NCBI GenBank assembly: GCA_949752735.1
Contig: OX457039.1
Location: 26,118,420-26,182,419, forward strand
Origin: Lumbricus terrestris
Taxonomy: Eukaryota > Annelida > Clitellata > Crassiclitellata > Lumbricidae
Length of the DNA stretch: 64,000 bases
Reading direction: 5' to 3'
The stretch's first letter is position 1, and the number at the start of each line of letters is the position of its first letter. Shown in pieces: positions 36,592-49,800 of this stretch. The position numbers and the translations under genes were made by a program. The notes below the pieces were generated by a model. That model was not told the DNA's origin, ran no database searches, and saw nothing but the letters and a program-made list of their open reading frames with translations.

Positions 36592-36830
36592 GTGCCTGTG
36601 TTTATGTGGGTGTGGGTGGGTGGGTGTGGGTGTGTGTGTGTGTGTCTGTGCATGTGCCTGTGTGTGTGTGCGTGTGTGTGTGTGGGTGTGTGTGTGGGTG
36701 GGTATGGGTGGGTGTGTGTGTGTGCGTGTGGGTATGGGTGTCTGTGTGGGTATGGTTGTGTGTGTGCGTGTGGGTATGGGTGTGTCTGGGTGGGTATGGT
36801 TGTGTGTGGGTGTGCGTGTGTGTGTGTGGG
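36592..36830. repeat. (GT)n-rich compound repeat
   Basis: GTGTGT with GGGTGGGTATGG units. Potential Z-DNA or G-rich strand structure. Confidence 0.85.
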
Positions 36831-37179
36831 GCAGTTGTTAATTCGGAGCGAGGACGACATTGTGGAGACGATAGACGACGGCGACCAATGAATGTCCAGA
36901 GACGTTGGCTCCGGTGAAATAATATGTCGATAGTGGCTTCGGACAGAAGCAGCGTAGCGCTCGTGAATAAGCTGGTGCCCTGCGCAGTAGCCTTAGAGTA
37001 GCGCTTTGGAAATATGTAGTTTATGTTTACGAGATGTCAACTGTAAGCGTTGCATGTTCTCATTCTTCTGTTTTTATACCGAACTGAAACCGCACCAGAC
37101 GTGTCAACTGGGAACCATGGGAACCAGAAGTCTTCCGTCGTAATCTAAACCTATAAAATACAAGTCGTAACAATTTAAT

Positions 37180-37345
37180 GAACCAATTTTCTTCTTTTCC
37201 ACCAGACCGATTTTTCTCAATATTTACAAAAATACTTTTTAGCACCACTGGACGACACTATCGGGCTTCGCGATCCAAAAATCTTACCTCTTACCGAGAT
37301 TGAAGATTTTCATTTTCTACCCAATCCTGACGCTGTGTTTAAGCT
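37180..37345 (-). repeat. Dispersed repeat R3, copy 1
   Basis: Reverse complement matches 61075-61265: GATTTTTGGATCGCGAA, GTGCTAA.AAGT and AAAAATCGGTC in the same order. Confidence 0.65.
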
Positions 37346-37979
37346 GGGACTAATATCTATATAAAGACGCCATTTGCTTTCAAACATATTTTCAAAAGTC
37401 ATTGAAACCATTTTTTATTTTTTTAATTTTTATTTTATTTTTTTTCCTCAACCAAAACAACACACAAACATGATACAATTATGGCAGTGAATAATACATT
37501 AACATGAATTTGGTGAAGAGGGGGCGACCCAGAAGGGATGTAAAATCCCGCTAATAGGGCCACCCATAATTCATGTAAAATATAAAAGAAAAAACATGAC
37601 AGAACATTCAATTGCAGGAATAAAAAAAATGATGAGGAAGAGAGAAAAACAAATTAAGCAATCGACATTTCTGTATATAACGAGAAAAACAACTCTTAAC
37701 TAATAACTTAACTAAAGACTAAAAACCATCGATGATATATTGATGATTGAGACCAGTACATTAATGACGTCATAGCCTATTTTAAAATTATAGCGCGTTA
37801 TGCCGTTAATTAATATCTATACCGTATCGTATGTATCACTAGCCTATGTAAGACGCAATAATTTTCGCCGATCGGTTTTCAACGAACCAATAGATTTTTA
37901 ACCTCATTTTTCGCCGAGGGCATATTTTTTGACACGCGGTTTCGCAAAAATGCTGAATATATAGCGTAAATATGAACGG

Positions 37980-38211
37980 GTGTGAGCTGGGTTGGACCGA
38001 AATCCTAAATGTCACAGGCAACGCTGGGCATTCAAGGTGGTTGGACCGGGTTGGGCCCGATGGAAGAAGGCGAGGTGAGAATAGCGACCAGAGTGGGACC
38101 GGATTGGGGCTGATGTGAGGCGAGGTGAGCAGGGCGGCGTTGGAGCGGAGTCAGGCGTGGCTGGGAACTAAAAATCGAAATTTCCCGGGCAACGCCGGGT
38201 AGTTCAGCTAG
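37980..38211 (+). mobile_element. Helitron 3' end
   Basis: Ends CCCGGGCAACGCCGGG hairpin, TAGTTCAG, CTAG then T: the canonical Helitron terminus. The 5' end was not located, so the start is approximate. Confidence 0.75.
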
Positions 38212-39488
<1,277 letters not shown>

Positions 39489-39858
39489 ATAATAATAATA
39501 ATAATAATGATGATGATGATGATGATGACGACGACGACGACGACGATGATGATGATGATGATAATAATAATAATAATAATAGGGCCATTCCAGACTGGTT
39601 TTATAGCTGTAGTTAGAATAAATTATTTTAAAATAATAATCTTCTTTTTTAATTTAACGCCTGCAAACGCACTGCGCTTTACATTTACAAGTTATGCAAT
39701 AATCTTAATTAAACTTAACTACTAACTGAACCGACAGCTTTGCAATTACACGGCGCTAATAGCAGCCTACAAAGCATGTCCGCCTAACGGGGGCTCGAAC
39801 TCACTACCTCTCGCACTCTTGGCCATCGTGTTATCCATTGCGCTACCGGGCTCCCCCT
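39489..39858 (-). mobile_element. tRNA-derived SINE with trinucleotide tail
   Basis: Minus strand starts GGGGAGCCCGGTAGCGCAAT (A box TAGCGCAATGG) with B box GAGTTCGAGCCCC about 35 nt on. The body continues to AATGGCCCT at 39581, then an (ATT)n(ATC)n(GTC)n tail to 39489. Confidence 0.85.
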
Positions 39859-40417
39859 TAAGGAAGACAGATGCTTTGAAAAGTCAATTAGAGATAAAGC
39901 TCTGTCTATGTAAGACACAGGAATTGCTGATTGATCCAATATCTACCATTAAAAAGGAATATTCACAGCATAAGCAGTGGCTGAGGGGCATAGAATCCTA
40001 AGACGTCGGTTGATAAAAGCACGACAACAGAGGTAAAGAGATCAACAGCTGGTGGATAAACGCAAACCAAGAACTTCTCATTCCATCTCTGGACCGTTCC
40101 ATTCATTGCAAACCATTGCCGATGCTGTTTATTCATTCATTTTTTTCACGGCAAATAATTAGATAGCACATACAATACATTTATTAATATCATTGCCCTA
40201 TTATTGTAATGCCATAGAAGCAGCAATTATCGCAATTAGAGACATCGTGTCTAGTTAGATGATTAAGCTGTTGGTCGATTAAATATCATCCATGGTGTCC
40301 AAATGAACACAAAAGTTGGACAAAACTATTAGCTTTTAAACACAGAAACTTCATCGCTATCCTGTCGAAAAAGACATTATTCTTCAATGCAATTCATCGA
40401 TGAAACATTCACCACAA
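39859..40417. other. Spacer downstream of the SCPEP1-like gene
   Basis: Two minus-strand AATAAA signals near 40128 and 40180 could terminate transcripts using the distal last exon. Confidence 0.4.
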
Positions 40418-40514
40418 TAGAAGAAATTGTTGCTACTATACCATGAGGTTGGAAATTAATGTTCGGAAGTGTAAGCAGAATTAGAAATTGGGAGGGGAGG
40501 TGGGGGAAGTGTGA

Positions 40515-40583
40515 CTATTTGTCCAAATCGTCCAATATTCTGTTGAGCACGCGATAGGTTGCTTCTCCTTGATCACTTGGTAC
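40515..40583 (-). CDS. SCPEP1: SCPEP1-like last exon, distal copy A (duplicate)
   Basis: Identical layout to copy B with the same acceptor and stop; the protein differs by one residue (L for F). Could be an alternative terminal exon or unused. Confidence 0.85.
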   Translation of the reverse strand, partial: VPSDQGEATYRVLNRILDDLDK

Positions 40584-40788
40584 CTACAATTATATCATAA
40601 TGGAAAGAACCAGTTAGATAATGATCTAAACCATTAGACACGTGAATGCTCTCTTTATTTTTGACGCCCTCAACTTCATGAACCATTGAACCATATAGAA
40701 GAAATTGTTGCTACTATACCATGAGGTTGAAAATTAATGTTCGAAAGTGTAAGCAGAATGACAAATTGGGGGACGTGGGGGTGGGTAA

Positions 40789-40857
40789 CTATTTGTCCAA
40801 ATCGTCCAATATTCTGTTGAACACGCGATAGGTTGCTTCTCCTTGATCACTTGGTAC
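40789..40857 (-). CDS. SCPEP1: SCPEP1-like last exon, proximal copy B
   Basis: 69 nt, acceptor AATTGTAG. Encodes [14 protein letters not shown]...LDK-stop, completing AGHS-VPSD. Confidence 0.92.
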   Translation of the reverse strand, partial: VPSDQGEATYRVFNRILDDLDK

Positions 40858-43800
40858 CTACAATTATATTATAATGGAAAGAACCAGTTAGATAATGATC
40901 TAAAGTTCTAAACCATTAGACACGTGAATGTTCTCTTTATTTTTTACGCCCTCAAATTCATGAACCATATAGGCGTGCATGGGTAACACAAGCCTACATC
41001 TGAATGCGCGAACAACTTGCTCAGAATTCTATGTGGATGGCTTCCCAGCGCCCTGCCAATTGCCTCGTGCACAGTGCTGCACATTGCACAATAAGGTATA
41101 CCCTACGCGAGTAATCTGGTTTGCAATTATTCATTGCTTTTGCCCACAATAATTATATGCTTAAAAATTTATGTTAATGATAATCCATGTTGACAATTGT
41201 GTATAGTGAGAAGTTGATATAGTGCTGGATGTGCTCGTCGAAAATTGTCTATTTAGACGGATCAGTGCATATGAAAGTTCCCTAAATCTCTCAGCTATCC
41301 CATTAAAGTGAGTATAATACCCTAACTCTGGCGACAAATCAAGTTCGTAAGAGGTCATTTTCGTTTTTAGGTCTGCATGGTTTTAGGGTCAAGTGGGAAG
41401 AAATGGCGCTCGAGAGGACGGTAAACAAATTAGAAGGAAATTAATTTTTTAAAAGCTGTAAAAAATGCGCAGATATATCAGATCACGGAAATGGAACGGG
41501 TGGATTGTAACAAATTATATGCACACCTCTTAGGAGTTCTAACTGAGTCATTTGGCTGAGTGAATAAGTGAATTAAGCGAATAAGTGAGTAAGTGAATTA
41601 AGTGAATAAAGTGAGTAAAGTGAATAAGTGAATTAAGTGATCGAGTAAATGAACGATAATGAATGATATGGAGTGAAGGAACTGGCGATGGATGATCAAA
41701 CAGATTTGAACAGTGAATGGTTGAATGAGGACGCAACTGATTAAGGAATCGATTGAGGAATGGATGATGGAAGGGATTAGCCTAAGGAATGGATTGAGGA
41801 TTGGATTGAGGAATGGATTAAGGAATAGATTGAGGAATGGGTTGATGAGTGGATTGAGGAATGGATTGAGGAATGGATTAAGGAATGGATTGAGGAATGG
41901 ATTGAGGAATGGATTGAGGAATGGATTAAGGAATAGACTAAGGAATGAATCAAGGAATGAATTGAGGAATGGAATAAGGAATGGATAGAGGAGGAATGCT
42001 TGAATGATTGACCGAATGTCCAGCACGAAGTATCCAGTAGAACTTGAATTGATCCGAAGCTTTGACGAAGAACTGCGTCTGACTTTCGTCTGAATTTCTG
42101 AAAGCCAGACGTTCAGCCGCCCTAAATGACGTCATATTTGTCCATTGCAGCTTCTCCACCCAATCCATAGCGCCTGTAGTGACACATGATTAAGACACAA
42201 TGACAGCGGTAGGGTATATGCGATCATTATAACAGTGAAATGAATCACGCTCATGAATCGGATCCAAGCAAAGCTACAGTCATGAAAACTTGCAGTCGTT
42301 AAGTAATTCGATGATGTTTGGTAATTGAGTAGATCCACAGTTTGTCAGTCTTACGATGATGCAATGCATACAAAAGCAATTCCAAGAAGGTGAATGCAAG
42401 TAAGGGACGGAGTAACAGTTGAAACAAACAGGTCAACTTTTTAAAATGGATTTGTTGCATTGTAGTTATGAAATACAATTGATATTATCCGATAGTTATA
42501 TTCATCAAAACATCGGTTTAGACAGAGTTAGCGACATCATTAACCACTTCGTCACATGAGTGACACACAGAAACCTTTGACTACCTAATTGACACCAGAT
42601 AAATCATGTGATTTCATCTATAGCCTATGTCTTCCTTGACAGAGATAGCCTATAGTAAATGTTCTTGATTCTCTCTTACAAGACTTTCCAAAACGGGAAA
42701 GATTCCTGCAGTGTGAGTCCAAAAGAATGCATGCAACTGTCTGCTTTTTGAGGAATTGCAATTCGTCTTCAATCTGATCCGTTTCCGATCTTTGATTTAT
42801 GTAACTTTATGAGTTTCTTGTGGTCGCTTTCTTCGTCATCTACATTTTCATTCACCAATAATATTTTCTTCATTAATCGACTGCTTCACTGCCTCTCTAC
42901 ATAATTATGCCTTCTCCATTTCAAAATAACTATGGCGCCGAATAATTATTCTTGAAGGTAGACCTACAATTCAATTAAATAGATCTAAGTCACCTTAATT
43001 TATCTAATGAACTCGTAAAATAGACAAATCATATTAATAGAGTTAAGTCGCTCCAGACATCCACTGTATAACCAAGGGTCTTCCTTAAAGACAGTGCCAA
43101 CGATGAGTCTCTATACATGTAGACTGCAAATCTACAGTTAAAGCGATTCCAGAGACGTAGGCCTATAGCCTACGAAGATGAATAGGCTACTTACCTTTAG
43201 TATTGCATATCAAATCTAGTTGTCCTTGATATACTATAACCTTTAGATTTGTATTTTCAAGAGCATCAGCAACTAAAACGATAGATATCAAAGTAAAACC
43301 AGTCAAGCAATCATTTTTACATTGTTTTTTATAATGAATTTAAATGGCTGACTTAACTGTTGAAAGAGAAATGTTCCTATTGTTGTAGTAGCCTACCGAG
43401 AAGTGGGCAATGTTTGTTCGGTATCTTCTGATCTCTGAACGACTTTTTTATTTGTCTGGCAAGGATATTTGGAAACCTTGACTTCTACACAGAACTTGTT
43501 CAGTGTCATTGTTTCTTAATATTTCTTAAGGCTTGAATCCCAGCGAATTTCATCAGCCAACTCATTCTGCTGTAGAAGCTGGGAAACCACCTCACTCATC
43601 TTGTCCCAGAAGCTGGGAAACCACCTCACTCATCTTGTCCCAGAAGCTGGGAAACCACCTCACTCATCTTGTCCCAGGGTGGCATAAAACTGATAAAAGA
43701 CAATGGAGCTAATTATTATTATAGTGTTGAGGGTGACTGCAAGGTAAACAATCAATGCACGTTTTGCAATCGAGTTCCATTCTATCCGTCATTACGCTTG

Positions 43801-46800
43801 CTTTGTGTACCGACTGTTTACCGTGTACTACAGAAATCGTTGCTTACCTACACGTATAGCGGGTCTCATATATTCGTTGGAAAGTTTGTCAAACACTGTA
43901 CGAAAGCTTTCTGTGAAATCAAACAGAATGCAGGCACAGACGTAAAAACTCAAAATCACATAAAATCACTTTTAGCATTTAAAAAAAAATTTGTGGTTCT
44001 CACAAAATTCAAAATGTTAGACATCAATGTTCTATGATGACGAAAAGTATGATGCTATTGCGTTGACGTTTGGATGGGCATAGAAAAGGTTGAAGCTAGA
44101 TAATATTATTTACATGTGTAGGTGAGCAATCAATCAATCAGTAGCCAAAATGTGTTATGACCTCATAATATATCGAGGGAGAGAGAAGGTCAATGATGGA
44201 GACAATACGGAGGCGGCAGAGAAACTGGATTGGCCACGTCCTGAGGAGCGACTCCATAGTAAGGGACATTATAGAAGGAAGAATGGAGGGGAAAAAGACA
44301 AGAGGAAGACCAAGAACAATGCTACTGGACTGGATGATGGCAAAGGATGGTTACAGAAGACTAAAGGAGGATGCACAGAACAGATACGCGTGGCGTCATT
44401 GGACATAAGAACCTGCCTGACGGCAGAGAACTAAAGAAGAAGAAGAAGAATATATCGATGCAACGATTCTAATGGATTAACGTAATTAATAATATAATAA
44501 TTATCAAATCAGCACTGAAGCAAAATTAAGATCGGATGCTGTTATTTCTTGTCGTCTCAGAAACCGATTCCTAAACATTTAGTCTGCATCTGCTACAATA
44601 ACATATAACATATAACTGCATATATAACATATAACAATAGCATATAACATATAGCATATAACATATAGCATATAACATATAACAATAACATATAACAATG
44701 ACATATAACAATAACATATAACAATAACATATAACATATGACATATAACATAGAGGAGAGTGGGGCAAGAGCGGCCTGCGGGGCAAGAATAGACGGAAGG
44801 ATATCGTAAAGCAATACGTATGCGTAGCGTTTAAATTAAGCCACGTTGAAAGACATTTATCGGCCGCATCGAATGACATAAGATATGTTAAATCTACTTG
44901 CAAACTTTATGAGTAAATAATAATTTTTCGATTTTTCTTAAATCATTATAAATTGGAATAGTTATGAATAATTTTTATAAAATCAAAGTTTTCGATGCTA
45001 AATTTTTCGATAATTTTATGTTGCAAAGACATCAATAGCGCATTGATTGCGCGTATTAGATTGAATGAATTCGAAAGATGTCAATAGTAATTAGAAAAAA
45101 ATTTAATTGCTAAGGTACCGGGGCAAGAGTGGCCGTGACAGCATGGGGCAAGAGTGGCCTCAGCTACACTTGCTCCATAAACAGTAAAAGTCTACATATT
45201 AGAGAAAATTCAACAAAATCACTTAGAATGGACCAAAGAGTTAAGTAAAGCTAGATAAGAAAGTTAAAATAAGTCTATCGAGTGCTCTTATTAGTATTTT
45301 CATTTTTTATTATTACTATTATCATTACTATTATTGTTATTATTATCATGTGTGCTTTACTATTGATTATTATTAATTATTACAATTATAACCGTCACTA
45401 TTGTAAGTACTATCATTATTATTATTATTTATTATTATTATTAATGCCAAATTAGTCACAGAGAAGCTATCTTCAAAACAGAAATCCAAAGTATATGGAG
45501 TGTAAATACAATGATTAATACTGCATGGGGTAAGACTGGCCGTTCATGCCACTCTTGCCCCACCGGTGGGGCAAGAGTGGCTTTTCAAAAGCATGCGAAA
45601 AATGTTTAATACCCAAAAATCAGATTATTTTTTCTGAAATAGTTTGTGCGCCCTGCATAGCCAGATGGTTGGTCTATGGCATGGTATAGTTGAATGTTTC
45701 AATATTGTCTTCTGCTCAGAGATATTTGGACGAAATCCTTAAGGGGCCGCACTTGCCCCACCCTCCTCTATGACATATAACGTATAACCTATAACATATA
45801 ACAATAGCATATGACATATGACATATAACATATAACAATAGCAAATGACATATAACAATAACATATAACAATAACATATAACATATATAACATATAACAC
45901 ATAACAATAACATATAACATAATGCCTATATGATTTTTTTAGATGATATGACGTAACAGCAGTCGGTCGATGGATTTTTCTACCTTATGATTTACATTTT
46001 TTACAAGTAACGCAAGCTCGTTAGAACACGATTTTTACACCGTTGTTTTCCTTTCAATGCCAAGACCTGGAATATATACTCATTTTTATATACTGTACAC
46101 GGAATTTTGCAAATTTTTGAGTTGAAAAGGGTAACGTACATCTGCAGAAATTCAGAATTTGATTTCATAATCACAAACCGCAAGCGGTTATAGCATCATG
46201 CGACGTCACAATGAGCGTTGCCTAGCAACAAAGTAAAGGCGCTCGTTGTTTACATCTCAAACGATATTTTATTTCCTTGAATCCACGTCTCATCTCTCTC
46301 ACTCCTGGGCATGACTTTAAACTGCAGCCGGTTATGGATTAACCTGAAAATCTAGAACCGCGGGCAGCAACGGGGTTCTTATCGGTTGTTGGCGGATGAG
46401 GAGCTCAAATGCACCCAACGGCAATCACCGAGCGTATGATTAGGCACATGCCGGGTCCAACCTGGTAAAACGGCTAATCAACTGCGTGACCAGCAAGAGA
46501 ATGGGGTACTCAGTTGGTTAGAAACCTCTCCCACACAACATGAATGGATCACAATGAAAACGAAGATATACTGGCTCGGACGTCGCCCAGGATAAAAAGG
46601 CCCGCGACACCCACCGTAAGAGTCAGGATGGGTGCCGATAAGTGTGCTACTGACTCAACATCACCACCGATGAAGACGAAAACGACCGATGGAACAAGGA
46701 AGCATCTAAATGGTAGACATCGCGTTATGATTGGACAATGGAACGTGAGAGGACTCAATGCACTAGGCAAGCTCTCGATGCTTGGAAACGAAATGGAAAG

Positions 46801-49800
46801 ACAAGGCATCAGTATTTGTGGATTGTCAGAAACCAAGTGGTCGGGTAATGGACATTTTAAGACGTTGGATGGTCACACCGTGCTCTACTCAGGTAGGCCT
46901 ACATCTGGACGGGAACATCATGGAGTGGCAATCTGGATAAACAAGAACACAGCCTCATGCTTGGCATCATACAACACAATAAGCAACAGAGTAATATCGT
47001 CCACATTTGCATCAAAACCGAGAGACATGACAATAATCCAGTGTTACGCGCCAACTGCTGACAAACAAGACGAAGAAATCGAACAATTCTACCGAGACCT
47101 GGATCGCGCAATCTCAGAGGTTCCCAAGCGAAACATACTTCTGATCACAGGAGATTTCAACGCCAGAGTAGGAGAAGACGCAACTGAGACCGACGTCCTT
47201 GGGAAATATGGACACGGGAATAGAAACGACAGAGGTCAGATTTTGGTGGATTTCTGCGCGGAACACGGACTAGTTATCACCAATACTCTCTTCCGTCTGC
47301 ACAACAGACACAGATATACATGGAAGAGTCCAAATGGATTCACTAGAACACAAATAGACTACATACTGATCAGCAAACAGTGGAAACAATCGGTCAACAA
47401 TGCACGCGTTTGCCTCAACGCAGATTGCGATTCCGACCACAACCTGGTGATTCTGACGATGAAACTGAGATTTAAAAAGAAGCGAGCGAATAAACCGTTA
47501 CTCTTGGATCTTGAGAAACTCAAAAATAGCCAGGCTGGGCAACACTACCAACTGGAAGTGACGAACAGATTCGAAGTATTGGAAGGAATGGACGAATCGA
47601 GAACTCCAGATGAATTATGGCGCCAATTGAAGGAAGTCACCTTGGGTGCTGCAAAGGCGACAATACTAAGGGATCACCATAAACGCAAGAACTGGATTTC
47701 CAGCGACACTTTTGAATGGATTGGAAAGAAACGCGAGGCCAAAACAAAATCCCCCACAGAATACAAAAAACTAAGAAGTGAGGTACAGAAAAGACTGCGG
47801 TGGGATAAACAGGAAGAGCTTGAGACATTGTGTAGCGAATTAGAGGAAAATGCGAAAAAGGGTAATAGTAGACCAGTCTTTCAAACAGTGAAGCAGCTTA
47901 CGGGATCGTTCGTTCCTCGTACCACGGCCATCAGGGATGCCTTCGGCAAGAAAATTGTCGAACCAGAGAGAGTGAATCAAAGATGGAAAGAATACTGCGA
48001 GGAACTATACATCGAAGAAGACGAGCACGTAGAGATTGACATCCAAGAAAGGGAACCACCACCGCTGAAGGAAGAGATCAGGCGTGCAGTAATGAAGTCG
48101 GCGTCACGAAAGGCACCAGGTCCGGATGACGTGGCAGCTGAATTACTGAGGTTTGGAGGAGAGATGACAGTGACCAAACTACATGAGATATGTACGGAGG
48201 TGTGGAAGACCGGAGTATGGCCGGAAGAATGGACTCAATCAACATTAGGGTGGTGCTTAAGATAGGGAAAAAATAAATCGCTTAATTTTTGTGGTCCTGC
48301 CATCCAAAACTATTCCAACTGGTCTCAAATTATTAATGAAAAAATTTTGAACTTGATACATTAATATTTAGAGGTAGCTCAATGACCACAAAGTTTATAA
48401 AAAGAGCGATTTTGTACAATTGAAAACATACAAGAGCTGTTTCCGTAAACCAGACTTATTAAACTTTTTCTGACAATAACACATAAATTAAATGGTGAGT
48501 AGACCCTACATTAAAAAAATTCATGGGTTACAATAAAAAAATGCAATGAAACAAATTTAAAAGTCGCAAATTAGAAATGTTCAGTACAACGTTTAATGCA
48601 ACTTTCTTAGTTTATCTCGGTAGAGGCAGAGAGTGTCTCTTTCTTGGTATCTGGATAAGCCTGGCGGTGCTGTTGAACAACTTGTAGCAAATACTGAAGA
48701 GCTCTGTGATTCATCATGAGTCATTAAGCCACTGAATTCCTGGATGGGTGCCACGCCGCATTCTGCATGGTCATTGACAACTTTATTGGAATGTACTGAC
48801 TCTGCAACCTTCTGGTAGTCCTCTCTATCTTTCCACCAGTCACAATCTACAGTGAGAAATGTATCTGGAAGTTCCATTAATTCAAACATAATCCGTGACT
48901 TTGCAGATATAAGTTCTTCAAGATTGTTGTCAATGAACTTATCCAGGTCAACACTGATTCGTTTAGTGTCATCATCATTTTGCATCGCTGTAATCATTAG
49001 CATCTTTGTAGCAGAACTTACATAGTTGTCGAAGAAAGCTAAAGCAATTAATTCTGGCGACAAATAACATAAGTGTTTTGAAAATTTCAGAAATGCTGTC
49101 TTGGATATTGTCGTGTTGATTGTCGAGTATTCAAGAAGTGATTTCAGAAGATGGAGGTCGTTGTAAGGAGCACTGGCTGCCAATGGGGCTGAAATATAGG
49201 CCTTCAAGTACACACGTGCAGCAAAGACAAACATCCTGTAGTCCCTTCTCTTTTCTTTGTGTTAAGTGGAACTGGCCCCTAAACATCCACACCTTTAAAG
49301 AGTAAATTACCTTTGAGAGCTGGCGTGCATGATGCATGGCTCCAGGTGCCATAAATCGAACCCCTCTCTGTGGGATGGAACCAAGAAAGATAATAGCAAG
49401 TTCAGTGAATTCTCTGTAGTCGTCTCTTGGCTGACTGCAGTTTCCAGATAGCTGTTTGCAAACTGAACAGCACCATCTTTGATGTCTTGCAGTGATCTTG
49501 TGTTATTTGTCAATCCTGTCTCATATTTCTGTTGATCAATGAAAAGCCAATGACCTTGAAATCGCTTAAAGAGTGGAACTTCCGGTGATGATGTGGATCC
49601 CAGACAGACTTGAAACACTGCACCAATGATCGGCTCCATTACATGATGTCTGCATACTAGTGATAGCAGCTCCTTACCTATAGCTTCTGTTCTAGCAGGA
49701 CACAGGCGCCAGCAATCCGGCCAATGTTGGAACTTGTTGTATCAAAAGACATTGCTCGAACTCTATCAGCTATGCCTCCCCATTCCTCCAGAGCTATTTA

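Larger units (their letters stand above)
34581..37979. other. Intergenic, very repeat-rich
   Basis: CGT tract (35128-35212), (CGG)n x18 (35580-35632), GAGGAG tract (36198-36270), CCGT/CCAT repeats (36357-36530), GT-rich tract (36592-36830). 37180-37345 is a repeat also present inverted at 61075-61265. No host gene is supported. Confidence 0.5.
40418..40973 (-). repeat. Tandem duplication (about 274-278 bp x2) containing the last SCPEP1-like exon
   Basis: Copy A 40418-40695 and copy B 40696-40973 share flanks such as TAGAAGAAATTGTTGCTACT and GTTAGATAATGATCTAAA, with about 10% or less divergence. Each contains acceptor, exon, stop and a downstream AATAAA (minus strand 40654-40659 for copy B). 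Confidence 0.95.

Noticed and set aside
36129..36917. Repetitive frames rich in Arg-Thr-Asp-Gly or Cys-Val-Cys
   Set aside because: Generated by CCGT and GT repeats.
39775..39858. Functional tRNA gene on minus strand
   Set aside because: A and B boxes are good, but it continues into a SINE body with a trinucleotide tail, so it is a SINE.
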